Shown: positions 7,231-13,531 of the stretch, in pieces | How positions within the stretch are numbered: position 1 is the stretch's first letter | Layout: every line of letters begins with the position of its first letter | Source: an uncultured Streptococcus sp. | GTDB lineage: Bacteria; Bacillota; Bacilli; Lactobacillales; Streptococcaceae | Length of the DNA: 17,580 bases | Direction: 5' to 3' | NCBI RefSeq assembly: GCF_959025735.1 | Contig: NZ_CAUFJQ010000031.1 | Span: 1-17,580, forward strand | Notes under the pieces: model-generated | What the model saw: the letters and a program-made list of their open reading frames with translations, nothing else | What the model was told of the DNA's origin: nothing | Database searches by the model: none | Position numbers and translations under genes: made by a program

Positions 7231-7744
7231 ACAAGGGCTGATCGATCATACAGAACTAACAAAAAGAGGAAGAAGGCTGTTACGGAGTGGCAGCTTCTTC
7301 TATTTTATCCTCTTGTGTCTGATGTGTTTTTTGCCCCAACAGCCAGAGCCAGGTATGGAAACACCGGGTATTCAACATTTCGGTCGCATCGTCGTCCTGC
7401 TGGTTCCTCTTAATTCGGTGATGAATCTTGGCCAGATCACCAGTCTCATCCAACTTATGAAGGTCATTCTCCAAAACATAGCCAATATCTTTTTGTTAAG
7501 CCCGCTGGTCTTTCAACTGCTCTGGCTATGGCCCTGGTTGAGGAGTCGAAAACGGGTCTTGTGCTTCGGCTTTGCGATGAGCTTGTGGATTGAATGTAGC
7601 CAAGTTCTGTTAGATCTCTTGTTTGATGCCAATCGTGTCTTTGAGCTAGATGATTTGTGGACCAATACCTTAGGGGCTTATCTGGCTTATTTAGGTTTTC
7701 AGTATTTCCGAGCAAGATTGCTAGCAAAAAATGGGGAAATGTAA
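7217..7744 (+). CDS. VanZ-like family membrane protein
   Basis: A 175-residue integral membrane protein with four to five hydrophobic segments. VanZ-domain signatures are visible: NIFLLSPLVF (about 89-98), SLWIECSQ (about 121-128) and RVFELDDLWTNTLGA (about 139-153). VanZ of glycopeptide-resistance clusters lowers teicoplanin susceptibility by an unclear mechanism; chromosomal relatives like this have no settled role, and no vanA-type genes are nearby. The start overlaps rlmN by 14 nt with no clear ribosome site for ATG 7217, so translation is probably coupled to rlmN. An alternative TTG at 7208 has GGGAG 7 nt upstream and would add three residues. It is the last gene of the yutD-rlmN operon. 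Confidence 0.85.
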   Translation: MRNLKQGLIDHTELTKRGRRLLRSGSFFYFILLCLMCFLPQQPEPGMETPGIQHFGRIVVLLVPLNSVMNLGQITSLIQLMKVILQNIANIFLLSPLVFQLLWLWPWLRSRKRVLCFGFAMSLWIECSQVLLDLLFDANRVFELDDLWTNTLGAYLAYLGFQYFRARLLAKNGEM

Positions 7745-7769
7745 AATCCGAACATTTCAGCCGTTTTTT
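7736..7769 (+). terminator. Weak terminator-like hairpin at the end of the VanZ-like gene
   Basis: GAAATGT (7736-7742) can pair with ACATTTC (7752-7758), giving a 7-bp AT-rich stem with a 9-nt loop. A T6 run follows only after five further bases (7764-7769). It overlaps the end of the gene. The stem is weak and the T run distant, so termination may be inefficient. Confidence 0.3.
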
Positions 7770-7779
7770 AAAATTTTTG

Positions 7780-7808
7780 TTGACAAAGTCAGAAGCGGGA
7801 GCTATAAT
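7780..7808 (+). promoter_or_regulatory. Consensus SigA promoter of the T-box/trpB unit
   Basis: TTGACA (7780-7785) and TATAAT (7803-7808) match both consensus hexamers exactly with an ideal 17-bp spacer. It is the strongest promoter in the window. Transcription should start near 7815, directly ahead of the T-box leader. Strong initiation followed by conditional termination is the usual T-box design. Confidence 0.93.
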
Positions 7809-7814
7809 AGCTTC

Positions 7815-8072
7815 AAGACATCAGAAAAGTAGAGATTTTTCTCACTTCCAGGGAGCTTGTGGTGATTGCGAACAAGCAGTGGTGAATCTTGAAATGGGCT
7901 GATGCGTTTATGATAATGAATTTGAAACAATAAAAATTCGGTGAGCACACCTTATCGTGCACCCTGTTGTTAGACAGGTCAGAGATGTAGGAGAAAGAAT
8001 ATCTTCCTACAATTGAGGTGGCACCGCGGTATCGAATCGTCCTCACACAGATTTTTCTGTGTGAGGTTTTTT
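7815..8072 (+). ncRNA. T-box riboswitch leader, tryptophan-type (tRNA-Trp sensing)
   Basis: The leader shows all main T-box parts. The stem I base is CATCAG (7819-7824) with CTGATG (7899-7904). A loop-E-like AGTA/GAA pair flanks the specifier loop. The distal arm AGGGAGCTTGTGGTGATTGC holds the GGTG terminal-loop motif. The likely specifier is TGG at 7895-7897 (Trp). Stem III is TGTAGGA with TCCTACA (7987-8010), and the T-box sequence AGGTGGCACCGCGG is at 8016-8029. The tRNA acceptor-binding TGGN is TGGC, fitting a discriminator G as in tRNA-Trp. That argues against the overlapping ATG (Met) reading of the specifier, since tRNA-Met has discriminator A. GAGG (8015-8018) can pair with CCTC (8041-8044) as antiterminator. 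Uncharged tRNA-Trp should allow read-through into trpB. Confidence 0.93.
8041..8072 (+). terminator. Regulated intrinsic terminator of the T-box leader
   Basis: A perfect 10-bp stem (CCTCACACAG with CTGTGTGAGG), a 6-nt loop and T6. Its first four bases are shared with the antiterminator, which makes the two structures mutually exclusive. Confidence 0.95.
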
Positions 8073-8075
8073 GTA

Positions 8076-8122
8076 TCTCAAAGGAACCCAGTGAGACTGC
8101 AGCTCAAAGGGCCCGCGAGAGA
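8076..8122 (+). repeat. Imperfect tandem repeat between T-box terminator and trpB
   Basis: CTCAAAGG occurs at 8077-8084 and again at 8103-8110 (26-nt offset). Each copy is followed by CCC and GAGA, so each can fold a small hairpin (TCTCA/TGAGA in copy one, CTC/GAG around GGGCCC in copy two). It sits in the 96-nt untranslated stretch between the terminator and the trpB start, a region not explained by the T-box itself. Purpose unknown. Confidence 0.4.
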
Positions 8123-8168
8123 AAAAGATCATAAACAAGATTGAAGATATAGAAAAGAGGACACAATC

Positions 8169-9356
8169 ATGACAGAAACAAAAGGCTATTTCGGACAATT
8201 TGGTGGATCTTTCGTACCAGAACCCATTCAAAACTTGCTCAATCAATTAGAGGAAACCTTTGAACAATATAAAAATGATCCAGAATTTATCGCAGAATAC
8301 AAACATTATTTGAAAGATTATTCTGGTCGGGAAACACCGCTCTACTTTGCGGAAAGTTTGACAGAGCATTTAGGTGGAGCAAAAATTTATTTGAAGCGCG
8401 AAGACTTGAATCACCTAGGTTCGCATAAATTAAATAACGTCTTGGGGCAAATCCTCTTGGCTAAACGCATGGGCAAAACGCGCGTGATTGCTGAAACAGG
8501 AGCTGGTCAACACGGTGTGGCTACAGCAGCTGCGGCAGCTAAGTTTGGCATGGCCTGTGATGTCTACATGGGGGCAGAAGACGTGGAGCGCCAACGCTTG
8601 AATGTCTTCCGCATGGAAATGATGGGGGCAACCGTCCATGCGGTTGAAACCGGGACTAAGACCTTGAAAGATGCCGTTGATGCTGCGTTTGGAGCATGGA
8701 TGGCGGATCTCGATGCCTTTTACGTTTTGGGTTCTGCTGTTGGCCCTCACCCTTACCCAACCATTGTGCATGAATTCCAAAAAGTAATCAGTGAAGAATC
8801 TAAACGTCAAATCTTGGAAAAAGAAGGACGTTTGCCGGATTATGTGATTGCCTGTGTCGGTGGTGGCTCTAATGCCATCGGTGCCTTTTCTGAGTATGTC
8901 GCAGAAGAGGAAGTCGGCTTGATTGGGGTAGAAGCTGCTGGACATGGCTTGGATACCGATCAGCACGCAGCGACCATGACCAAAGGGACTATCGGTGTGG
9001 TTGATGGTATGAAGACCTATGCAGTCTTTGGCGAAGATGGAAAAGTAGCGCCAGTGTACTCGATCTCTGCTGGTTTGGACTACCCAGGGGTTGGTCCAGA
9101 ACATGCTTTCTTTAAAGATTCTGGTCGTGTCGAATATGTAGCAGCGACAGATGATGAAGCAGTAGAAGCTCTTCTTCTTCTCAGTAAGACAGAAGGGATC
9201 CTCCCAGCCATTGAAAGCTCACACGCGATTGCAGAAGCAGTCAAACGTGCTCCACAATTGGATAAAGACAAGATCATCATCATCAATGTTTCCGGACGTG
9301 GGGACAAGGACGTAGCTGCCATCGCTGATTATCTAGAAGCGAAAGCTGCAAAATAA
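8169..9356 (+). CDS. trpB: Tryptophan synthase beta chain, standalone
   Basis: TrpB condenses indole with L-serine to make L-tryptophan using PLP. The 395-residue length is normal for TrpB1. PLP-binding Lys87 lies in NHLGSHKLNN, Glu109 (general acid/base) in ETGAGQHG, the phosphate-binding loop is GGGSNAIG (about 230-237), and SAGLDYPGVGPEH and ESSHA are conserved. The PLP-lysine motif is unusual: common TrpB1 proteins read HTGAHK(I/L)NN, while the Ser before HisLys recalls TrpB2. AGAGGA precedes the ATG. The gene stands alone: no trpA or other trp gene is adjacent, and the minus-strand cilC gene follows 7 bp later. With a Trp T-box in front it may serve indole salvage, or supply TrpB to subunits encoded elsewhere; the window cannot decide. 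Confidence 0.95.
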   Translation: MTETKGYFGQFGGSFVPEPIQNLLNQLEETFEQYKNDPEFIAEYKHYLKDYSGRETPLYFAESLTEHLGGAKIYLKREDLNHLGSHKLNNVLGQILLAKRMGKTRVIAETGAGQHGVATAAAAAKFGMACDVYMGAEDVERQRLNVFRMEMMGATVHAVETGTKTLKDAVDAAFGAWMADLDAFYVLGSAVGPHPYPTIVHEFQKVISEESKRQILEKEGRLPDYVIACVGGGSNAIGAFSEYVAEEEVGLIGVEAAGHGLDTDQHAATMTKGTIGVVDGMKTYAVFGEDGKVAPVYSISAGLDYPGVGPEHAFFKDSGRVEYVAATDDEAVEALLLLSKTEGILPAIESSHAIAEAVKRAPQLDKDKIIIINVSGRGDKDVAAIADYLEAKAAK

Positions 9357-9363
9357 GAAGAAC

Positions 9364-10023
9364 TTATCTGAAAAACATTGTATAAAGCAGTAAAGCGTGA
9401 TAACTGAGAAAGAGACAGGGAACAAAGGGAATCCGGTCTCTTTCTTTTTTGAGAGCAAAGACGAGAATGCCTAAGATGGATGCGATCTGAATGAGAATGA
9501 GAATCTTGGTAGAAGAAAAGCTTAGCGAAAAGGTAGCTAGTAAGAGGAAATCTCCTGCTCCCATTCCGATAAAGAAAAAGTGAGCTCCTATCGCAAGGAG
9601 TAAAAAGACCAGCATGAAGAGATTACTACCGGATAAAAAGAGGACCAAGGCATGGAGACAGCACCAGATGACCAAGGGGTATTCCATAAAGCGTAGGTCA
9701 TAGATGGCTAAAACGGCAGCTCCCAGTAGTGTTAGAAGTTGAGGCAGAGAAAGGAAACCATTGGCGCAGGCTAAAAAGAGTAGGCCACTCCAGACCTCAA
9801 AAAGGCAGTACCAAAATGGGTAGGGCTGATGACAATAGCGGCAGCGAAAGCGATGCAGGAGTTGCGAGATGATGGGGATGAGATCCCAAACTCCAAGGAC
9901 GTGCTGGCATTGATCACAATGACTGCGAGGAGCGAGAATGGATTGGTTTGGAAAACGATCGACAACTAGTCCCAAAAAAGAGGCGATACAAGTACCGATG
10001 GTAAAAAAATAAAAGTTGATCAT
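9364..10023 (-). CDS. cilC: Type IV prepilin peptidase / N-methyltransferase (competence pilus)
   Basis: This membrane aspartyl protease cleaves (and in many homologues methylates) type IV prepilin-like proteins such as ComGC, as needed for the transformation pilus. The 219-residue product has the N-terminal FLGLVVDRFP motif, zinc-type cysteine pairs C36xxC39 and C61xxC64, and the catalytic aspartates Asp109 in AIYDLRFMEYP and Asp158 in GMGAGD, within a multi-helix membrane core. The ATG at 10023 is supported because the N-terminal motif starts right after it, although no ribosome site precedes it. A cin-box lies 7 nt upstream, pointing to SigX/ComX control during competence. It is convergent with trpB and divergent from the DUF910 gene. 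Also known as comC or pilD in other species. Confidence 0.93.
   Translation of the reverse strand: MINFYFFTIGTCIASFLGLVVDRFPNQSILAPRSHCDQCQHVLGVWDLIPIISQLLHRFRCRYCHQPYPFWYCLFEVWSGLLFLACANGFLSLPQLLTLLGAAVLAIYDLRFMEYPLVIWCCLHALVLFLSGSNLFMLVFLLLAIGAHFFFIGMGAGDFLLLATFSLSFSSTKILILIQIASILGILVFALKKERDRIPFVPCLFLSYHALLLYTMFFR
9408..9450 (+). terminator. Intrinsic terminator for trpB inside the antisense cilC coding region
   Basis: On the plus strand GAAAGAGAC (9408-9416) pairs perfectly with GTCTCTTTC (9436-9444), with an inner GGA/TCC pairing inside the 19-nt loop, followed by T6 (9445-9450). It lies about 50 nt after the trpB stop, but within the last 90 bases of cilC on the other strand. No other terminator exists in the 7-bp gap between the two genes. 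Confidence 0.75.
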
Positions 10024-10030
10024 ACTTATT

Positions 10031-10038
10031 TATTCGTA
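10031..10038 (-). promoter_or_regulatory. cin-box (SigX/ComX promoter) of cilC
   Basis: Read on the minus strand, the sequence is TACGAATA, the exact streptococcal cin-box/com-box octamer recognised by the competence sigma factor SigX. A T run (ATATTTTTCG) lies about 12 bp upstream, as expected for the -25 region of these promoters. Only 7 nt separate the box from the cilC start codon, so a SigX transcript would have almost no leader. Confidence 0.85.
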
Positions 10039-10074
10039 AAGCAATCGAAAAATATCATCATTTACTTGAAAATC

Positions 10075-10103
10075 TTGTAAAGCCTTTCTAAATTTGATAC
10101 AAT
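10075..10103 (+). promoter_or_regulatory. SigA promoter of the DUF910-rhodanese operon
   Basis: TTGTAA (10075-10080), a 17-bp spacer, and TACAAT (10098-10103) with an upstream TG (10095-10096) make a good extended promoter. Transcription should begin near 10110, at or beside the ATG at 10111, so the message appears leaderless. It faces away from the cilC cin-box; the two share an 80-bp intergenic region. Confidence 0.8.
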
Positions 10104-10110
10104 AATGAAC

Positions 10111-10329
10111 ATGAAAAACCTGTATGATGTTCAACAATTTTTAAAACGTTTTGGAATCATCATTTATGTGGGGAAGCGCCTCTATGACATCGAATTGATG
10201 AAAATTGAGCTTCAACGTCTTTATGATGCAGGCCTGATGGAACGGCTCGATTATTTAGAAGCCGATACCGTTTTAAGAAGAGAACACAAGCAAGAATTAG
10301 AATTTTTGAAAAAGAGTGAGGTAGAGTGA
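10111..10329 (+). CDS. yqgQ: YqgQ-like small protein (DUF910)
   Basis: A 72-residue helical protein beginning MKNLYDVQQFLKRFG, which matches the start of the DUF910/YqgQ family of Firmicutes; its function is unknown, though a small three-helix fold is known for the family. The ATG at 10111 is preferred over the one at 10105 because family members begin a few residues before YDVQQ and because transcription is predicted to start near 10110. No ribosome site is present in front of either codon, consistent with a leaderless message. The stop overlaps the next start by one base (TGATG), so the following rhodanese-fold gene is translationally coupled. Cytosolic; no membrane segment. Confidence 0.85.
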   Translation: MKNLYDVQQFLKRFGIIIYVGKRLYDIELMKIELQRLYDAGLMERLDYLEADTVLRREHKQELEFLKKSEVE

Positions 10330-10712
10330 TGGGAAATATCATTGTTTGGTTGGCTATTTTAGGAGTATTTGGATGGATGGCGTTTAATTATTTCCGCATC
10401 CGTAAAGCTGCTAAATTTGTGGATAATGCAACCTTTGAAGAGCTGATTCGTCAAGGGCAGTTGATTGACTTGCGAGAGCCAGCTGAGTTTCATACAAAGC
10501 ATATTTTAGGAGCACGCAACATTCCTTCTACTCAGTTGAAGTTGAGTCTTGCAGCCTTGCGCAAAGATAAACCAATTTTGCTCTATGAAAATAGCCGTAG
10601 TTCGCGTGTAACCAATGCGGCTCTCTTTCTCAAGAAAAAAGGTTATACAGACATTTATGTCTTGTCTTATGGTCTCGATTCTTGGAATGGGAAAGTGAAA
10701 AAAGACGCCTAA
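10329..10712 (+). CDS. Membrane-anchored rhodanese-like protein lacking the catalytic cysteine
   Basis: A 127-residue protein with one N-terminal membrane helix (about 4-22) and a cytoplasmic rhodanese-like domain (about 32-124). Family landmarks are LIDLREPAEFHTKHILGARNIP (residues 45-66, with the DLRE and HI.GA.NIP motifs) and the C-terminal GLDSW. Active rhodaneses have Cys at the start of the CxxGxR loop after a beta strand (LYC). Here the strand ends LLYENSRSSR, with Glu87 where cysteine is expected, and the whole protein contains no cysteine. It should therefore not be a sulfurtransferase; a binding or regulatory role is more likely. ATG 10329 is chosen over GTG 10326 because TGAGG is 7 nt ahead. 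Second gene of the DUF910 operon. Confidence 0.88.
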   Translation: MGNIIVWLAILGVFGWMAFNYFRIRKAAKFVDNATFEELIRQGQLIDLREPAEFHTKHILGARNIPSTQLKLSLAALRKDKPILLYENSRSSRVTNAALFLKKKGYTDIYVLSYGLDSWNGKVKKDA

Positions 10713-10713
10713 T

Positions 10714-10758
10714 AAAAAAGAGCTCTAACTGCACCAAATGTGTGGTTAGAGCTTTTTT
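10714..10758. terminator. Bidirectional terminator between rhodanese-like gene and rsuA
   Basis: A 13-bp stem (10722-10734 with 10740-10752, two G-T wobbles) is flanked by A6 (10714-10719) and T6 (10753-10758). It can therefore terminate transcription from both convergent genes. The right flank includes the last bases of the rsuA stop codon. Confidence 0.9.
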
Positions 10759-11482
10759 ATCTCGTTTTTTCAAGGAAGTCTTTGACCCATGTGAGTTCTA
10801 CCTCATTTAAAGGTCGGCTTTCGCCAGGTGCTAACTGAGGATCCAAGGTGAAGGGACCAAAAGACAAGCGTTTTAAGGTCATTACTTTGACTCCAATAGC
10901 CAAAAACATCTTTTTCACTTGGTGGTATTTTCCTTCTGAGATTCGGACCTGGGCCTTGCTGTAGCTGGGGTGGCTTTCTAGAATGGTCAAGGAGGCAGGC
11001 TTGCAGATAGGGCCGTCTGTGAATGGAATCCCATTCTGAAATTGCTCGATGTGGGCTGCATAAAGCGGACCATTGACTTCTACCTCATAGACTTTCTCCA
11101 CATGGTATTGAGGATGGAGCAGTTGAAAGCCTAAGGGACCATTATCTGTGAGGAGGAGCAGACCACTGGTATCGCGATCGAGGCGACCAAGCGGATAGAG
11201 GTCGGGGTACTCTTGCTGGGGATCCACTAGCTCGATCACCGTTGGATGGTGGGCGTCTCTTTTGGCAGTCACGGCCCCGATTGGTTTATGGAGCATGTAG
11301 TAGTGGTGACGCGATTCTTGAATGATTCGTTCCCCTATTTGAATCTGTTGGAGTCCAGGGTCGATGTTTTGGGATAGCTTTTGAGCTGGTAGGTGATCGA
11401 CCAAGATTTGCCTTCGGGCCAAAAGTTGTTTGATGTCTTTACGAGCGTACTGATGGTCTGCCATCAATTGATCTAATCTCAT
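10757..11482 (-). CDS. rsuA: 16S rRNA pseudouridine synthase, RsuA/RluB family
   Basis: RsuA-type enzymes convert a uridine of small-subunit rRNA (U516 in E. coli) to pseudouridine. The 241-residue product has an N-terminal S4 RNA-binding domain (MRLDQLMADH...ARKDIKQLLARRQILV, residues 1-28) and the catalytic domain, with Asp102 in GRLDRDTSGLLLLT as nucleophile, the LLHP segment, and KVYEVEV and EGKYHQVKKMF motifs. The ATG at 11482 is chosen: a GAGG ribosome site lies 5 nt upstream and the S4 domain begins there. An ATG 90 nt further upstream would add 30 residues unlike any family member. Substrate position is inferred from the short RsuA-like length; RluB-type specificity is possible. Monocistronic, convergent with the rhodanese-like gene. 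Confidence 0.93.
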   Translation of the reverse strand: MRLDQLMADHQYARKDIKQLLARRQILVDHLPAQKLSQNIDPGLQQIQIGERIIQESRHHYYMLHKPIGAVTAKRDAHHPTVIELVDPQQEYPDLYPLGRLDRDTSGLLLLTDNGPLGFQLLHPQYHVEKVYEVEVNGPLYAAHIEQFQNGIPFTDGPICKPASLTILESHPSYSKAQVRISEGKYHQVKKMFLAIGVKVMTLKRLSFGPFTLDPQLAPGESRPLNEVELTWVKDFLEKTR

Positions 11483-11513
11483 GGGAGCCTCTTTTTCTGA
11501 AATTCTTATCATC

Positions 11514-11522
11514 AGTGTATCA
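11514..11522 (-). promoter_or_regulatory. Possible extended -10 promoter of rsuA
   Basis: On the minus strand TG-A-TACACT (11522 down to 11514) lies about 32 nt before the rsuA ATG. No -35 hexamer of quality is found at the right distance, so the call is tentative. Confidence 0.4.
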
Positions 11523-11609
11523 TGAAAAGAAAAGGAAATCGAGTCGGAGAAAAGAAACGAAGATGAAAACATTTACAACTAGCTGAACTGTGTTTTTTAG
11601 ATAGGACTG

Positions 11610-11618
11610 TGGTATAAT
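11610..11618 (+). promoter_or_regulatory. Extended -10 promoter of typA
   Basis: TG-G-TATAAT at 11610-11618 is a perfect extended -10 located about 43 nt before the typA start. The 16-18 bp upstream is T-rich without a clear TTGACA. Confidence 0.65.
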
Positions 11619-11660
11619 TGTTCAGTTAGAAATATTATTTAAAATTTTATAGAGGAAATC

Positions 11661-13508
11661 ATGACAAAATTAAGAGAAGATATTCGTAACGTTGCGATCA
11701 TTGCCCACGTTGACCATGGGAAAACAACCTTGGTAGACGAATTGTTGAAACAATCGCACACCTTGGATGAACGTAAAGAATTGCAAGAACGTGCAATGGA
11801 CTCAAACGATCTTGAAAAAGAACGTGGGATCACGATCCTTGCTAAAAATACAGCCGTTGCTTATAACGGAACTCGAATCAATATCATGGACACACCAGGA
11901 CACGCGGACTTCGGTGGAGAAGTGGAACGGATCATGAAAATGGTTGATGGGGTTGTATTGGTCGTAGATGCCTACGAAGGAACCATGCCTCAGACGCGTT
12001 TCGTATTGAAAAAAGCCTTGGAACAAGACCTTGTTCCGATCGTTGTAGTTAACAAAATCGATAAACCATCTGCTCGTCCAGAAGAAGTTGTAGACGAAGT
12101 TCTTGAACTCTTCATCGAATTGGGTGCGGATGATGACCAATTGGAATTCCCAGTTGTATATGCATCAGCGATCAACGGAACCTCTTCACTTTCAGATGAT
12201 CCAGCTGATCAAGAGCACACAATGGCACCGATCTTTGATACCATTATTGATCACATCCCAGCTCCAGTTGATAACTCAGATGAGCCCCTTCAATTCCAAG
12301 TATCCCTGCTTGATTACAACGACTTCGTTGGACGTATCGGTATCGGACGTGTCTTCCGTGGTACTGTAAAAGTTGGGGACCAAGTAACCCTTTCTAAATT
12401 GGATGGAACGACTAAGAACTTCCGTGTTACCAAACTCTTTGGTTTCTTTGGTTTGGAACGTCGTGAAATTCAAGAAGCCAAAGCGGGCGACTTGATCGCG
12501 ATCTCTGGTATGGAAGATATCTTTGTTGGAGAAACCATCACACCGACAGACGCAGTTGAAGCTCTTCCAATTCTTCACATCGATGAACCAACGCTTCAAA
12601 TGACCTTCTTGGTTAACAACTCACCATTTGCTGGTCGCGAAGGAAAATGGGTAACCTCTCGTAAAGTTGAAGAACGCTTGCAAGCGGAATTGCAAACAGA
12701 CGTCTCTCTTCGCGTTGACCCAACTGATTCACCTGATAAATGGACCGTTTCAGGACGTGGGGAATTGCACTTGTCTATCTTGATCGAAACCATGCGTCGT
12801 GAAGGATACGAATTGCAAGTATCTCGTCCAGAAGTTATCATCAAAGAAATTGATGGTGTCCAATGTGAACCATTTGAGCGCGTACAAATCGACACACCAG
12901 AAGAATACCAAGGATCTGTTATCCAAAGCCTTTCTGAACGTAAAGGTGAAATGTTGGATATGATCTCAACTGGTAACGGTCAAACTCGTTTGGTCTTCCT
13001 TGTTCCAGCGCGTGGTTTGATTGGATACTCAACAGAGTTCTTGTCAATGACACGTGGTTACGGAATCATGAACCACACCTTTGATCAATACTTGCCAGTG
13101 ATTCCAGGAGAAATCGGTGGACGTCACCGTGGTGCTCTTGTCTCAATCGATAACGGAAAAGCAACCACATACTCTATCATGTCTATCGAAGAACGTGGTA
13201 CGATCTTTGTCAATCCAGGTACAGAAGTTTACGAAGGAATGATCATCGGGGAAAACTCTCGTGAGAACGACTTGACCGTAAACATTACGAAAGCTAAACA
13301 AATGACCAACGTTCGTTCAGCTACTAAGGACCAAACAGCGGTTATCAAGACTCCTCGTATCTTGACCTTGGAAGAATCTCTTGAGTTCTTGAACGACGAT
13401 GAGTACATGGAAGTAACGCCTGAATCTATCCGTTTGCGGAAACAAATCTTGAACAAAGCAGAACGCGAAAAAGCAAATAAAAAGAAAAAATCAGCAGCTG
13501 CTGAATAA
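11661..13508 (+). CDS. typA: Ribosome-associated GTPase TypA/BipA
   Basis: TypA/BipA is a translational GTPase related to EF-G that helps ribosome assembly and stress or low-temperature growth. The 615-residue product shows G1 AHVDHGKT (15-22), G2 RGIT (55-58), G3 DTPGH (77-81) and G4 NKID (131-134), followed by EF-G-like domains and the C-terminal BipA domain (GRGELHLSILIETMRREG, RGLIGYSTEF). A lysine-rich tail ends the protein. AGAGGAAA precedes the ATG. Codon choice looks strongly biased (for example AAC, TTC, GGT, CGT), as expected for a highly expressed gene. A small membrane-protein gene follows 23 nt later in the same transcription unit. Confidence 0.97.
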   Translation: MTKLREDIRNVAIIAHVDHGKTTLVDELLKQSHTLDERKELQERAMDSNDLEKERGITILAKNTAVAYNGTRINIMDTPGHADFGGEVERIMKMVDGVVLVVDAYEGTMPQTRFVLKKALEQDLVPIVVVNKIDKPSARPEEVVDEVLELFIELGADDDQLEFPVVYASAINGTSSLSDDPADQEHTMAPIFDTIIDHIPAPVDNSDEPLQFQVSLLDYNDFVGRIGIGRVFRGTVKVGDQVTLSKLDGTTKNFRVTKLFGFFGLERREIQEAKAGDLIAISGMEDIFVGETITPTDAVEALPILHIDEPTLQMTFLVNNSPFAGREGKWVTSRKVEERLQAELQTDVSLRVDPTDSPDKWTVSGRGELHLSILIETMRREGYELQVSRPEVIIKEIDGVQCEPFERVQIDTPEEYQGSVIQSLSERKGEMLDMISTGNGQTRLVFLVPARGLIGYSTEFLSMTRGYGIMNHTFDQYLPVIPGEIGGRHRGALVSIDNGKATTYSIMSIEERGTIFVNPGTEVYEGMIIGENSRENDLTVNITKAKQMTNVRSATKDQTAVIKTPRILTLEESLEFLNDDEYMEVTPESIRLRKQILNKAEREKANKKKKSAAAE

Positions 13509-13531
13509 TACGGAAAGAAAGGAGAAACAAA

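Noticed and set aside
7217..7744. Glycopeptide resistance locus because of the VanZ domain
   Set aside because: No vanA/H/X/Y or vanRS genes are present and the two-component system lies in a separate operon; VanZ-like proteins are common chromosomal genes in streptococci.
7891..7897. Reading the T-box specifier as ATG (methionine) at 7894-7896
   Set aside because: The T-box acceptor-pairing motif is TGGC, which fits discriminator G (tRNA-Trp) rather than A (tRNA-Met), and the regulated gene is trpB.
8430..9104. A 224-residue minus-strand open frame opposite trpB
   Set aside because: The plus strand encodes an intact TrpB with all catalytic residues; the minus frame has Cys/His-rich random composition and no ribosome site.
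11483..11572. N-terminal extension of the RsuA-type protein by 30 residues
   Set aside because: The S4 domain begins at ATG 11482, which has a good GAGG site; the extension is Ser/Phe-rich, contains the predicted promoter and has no family likeness.
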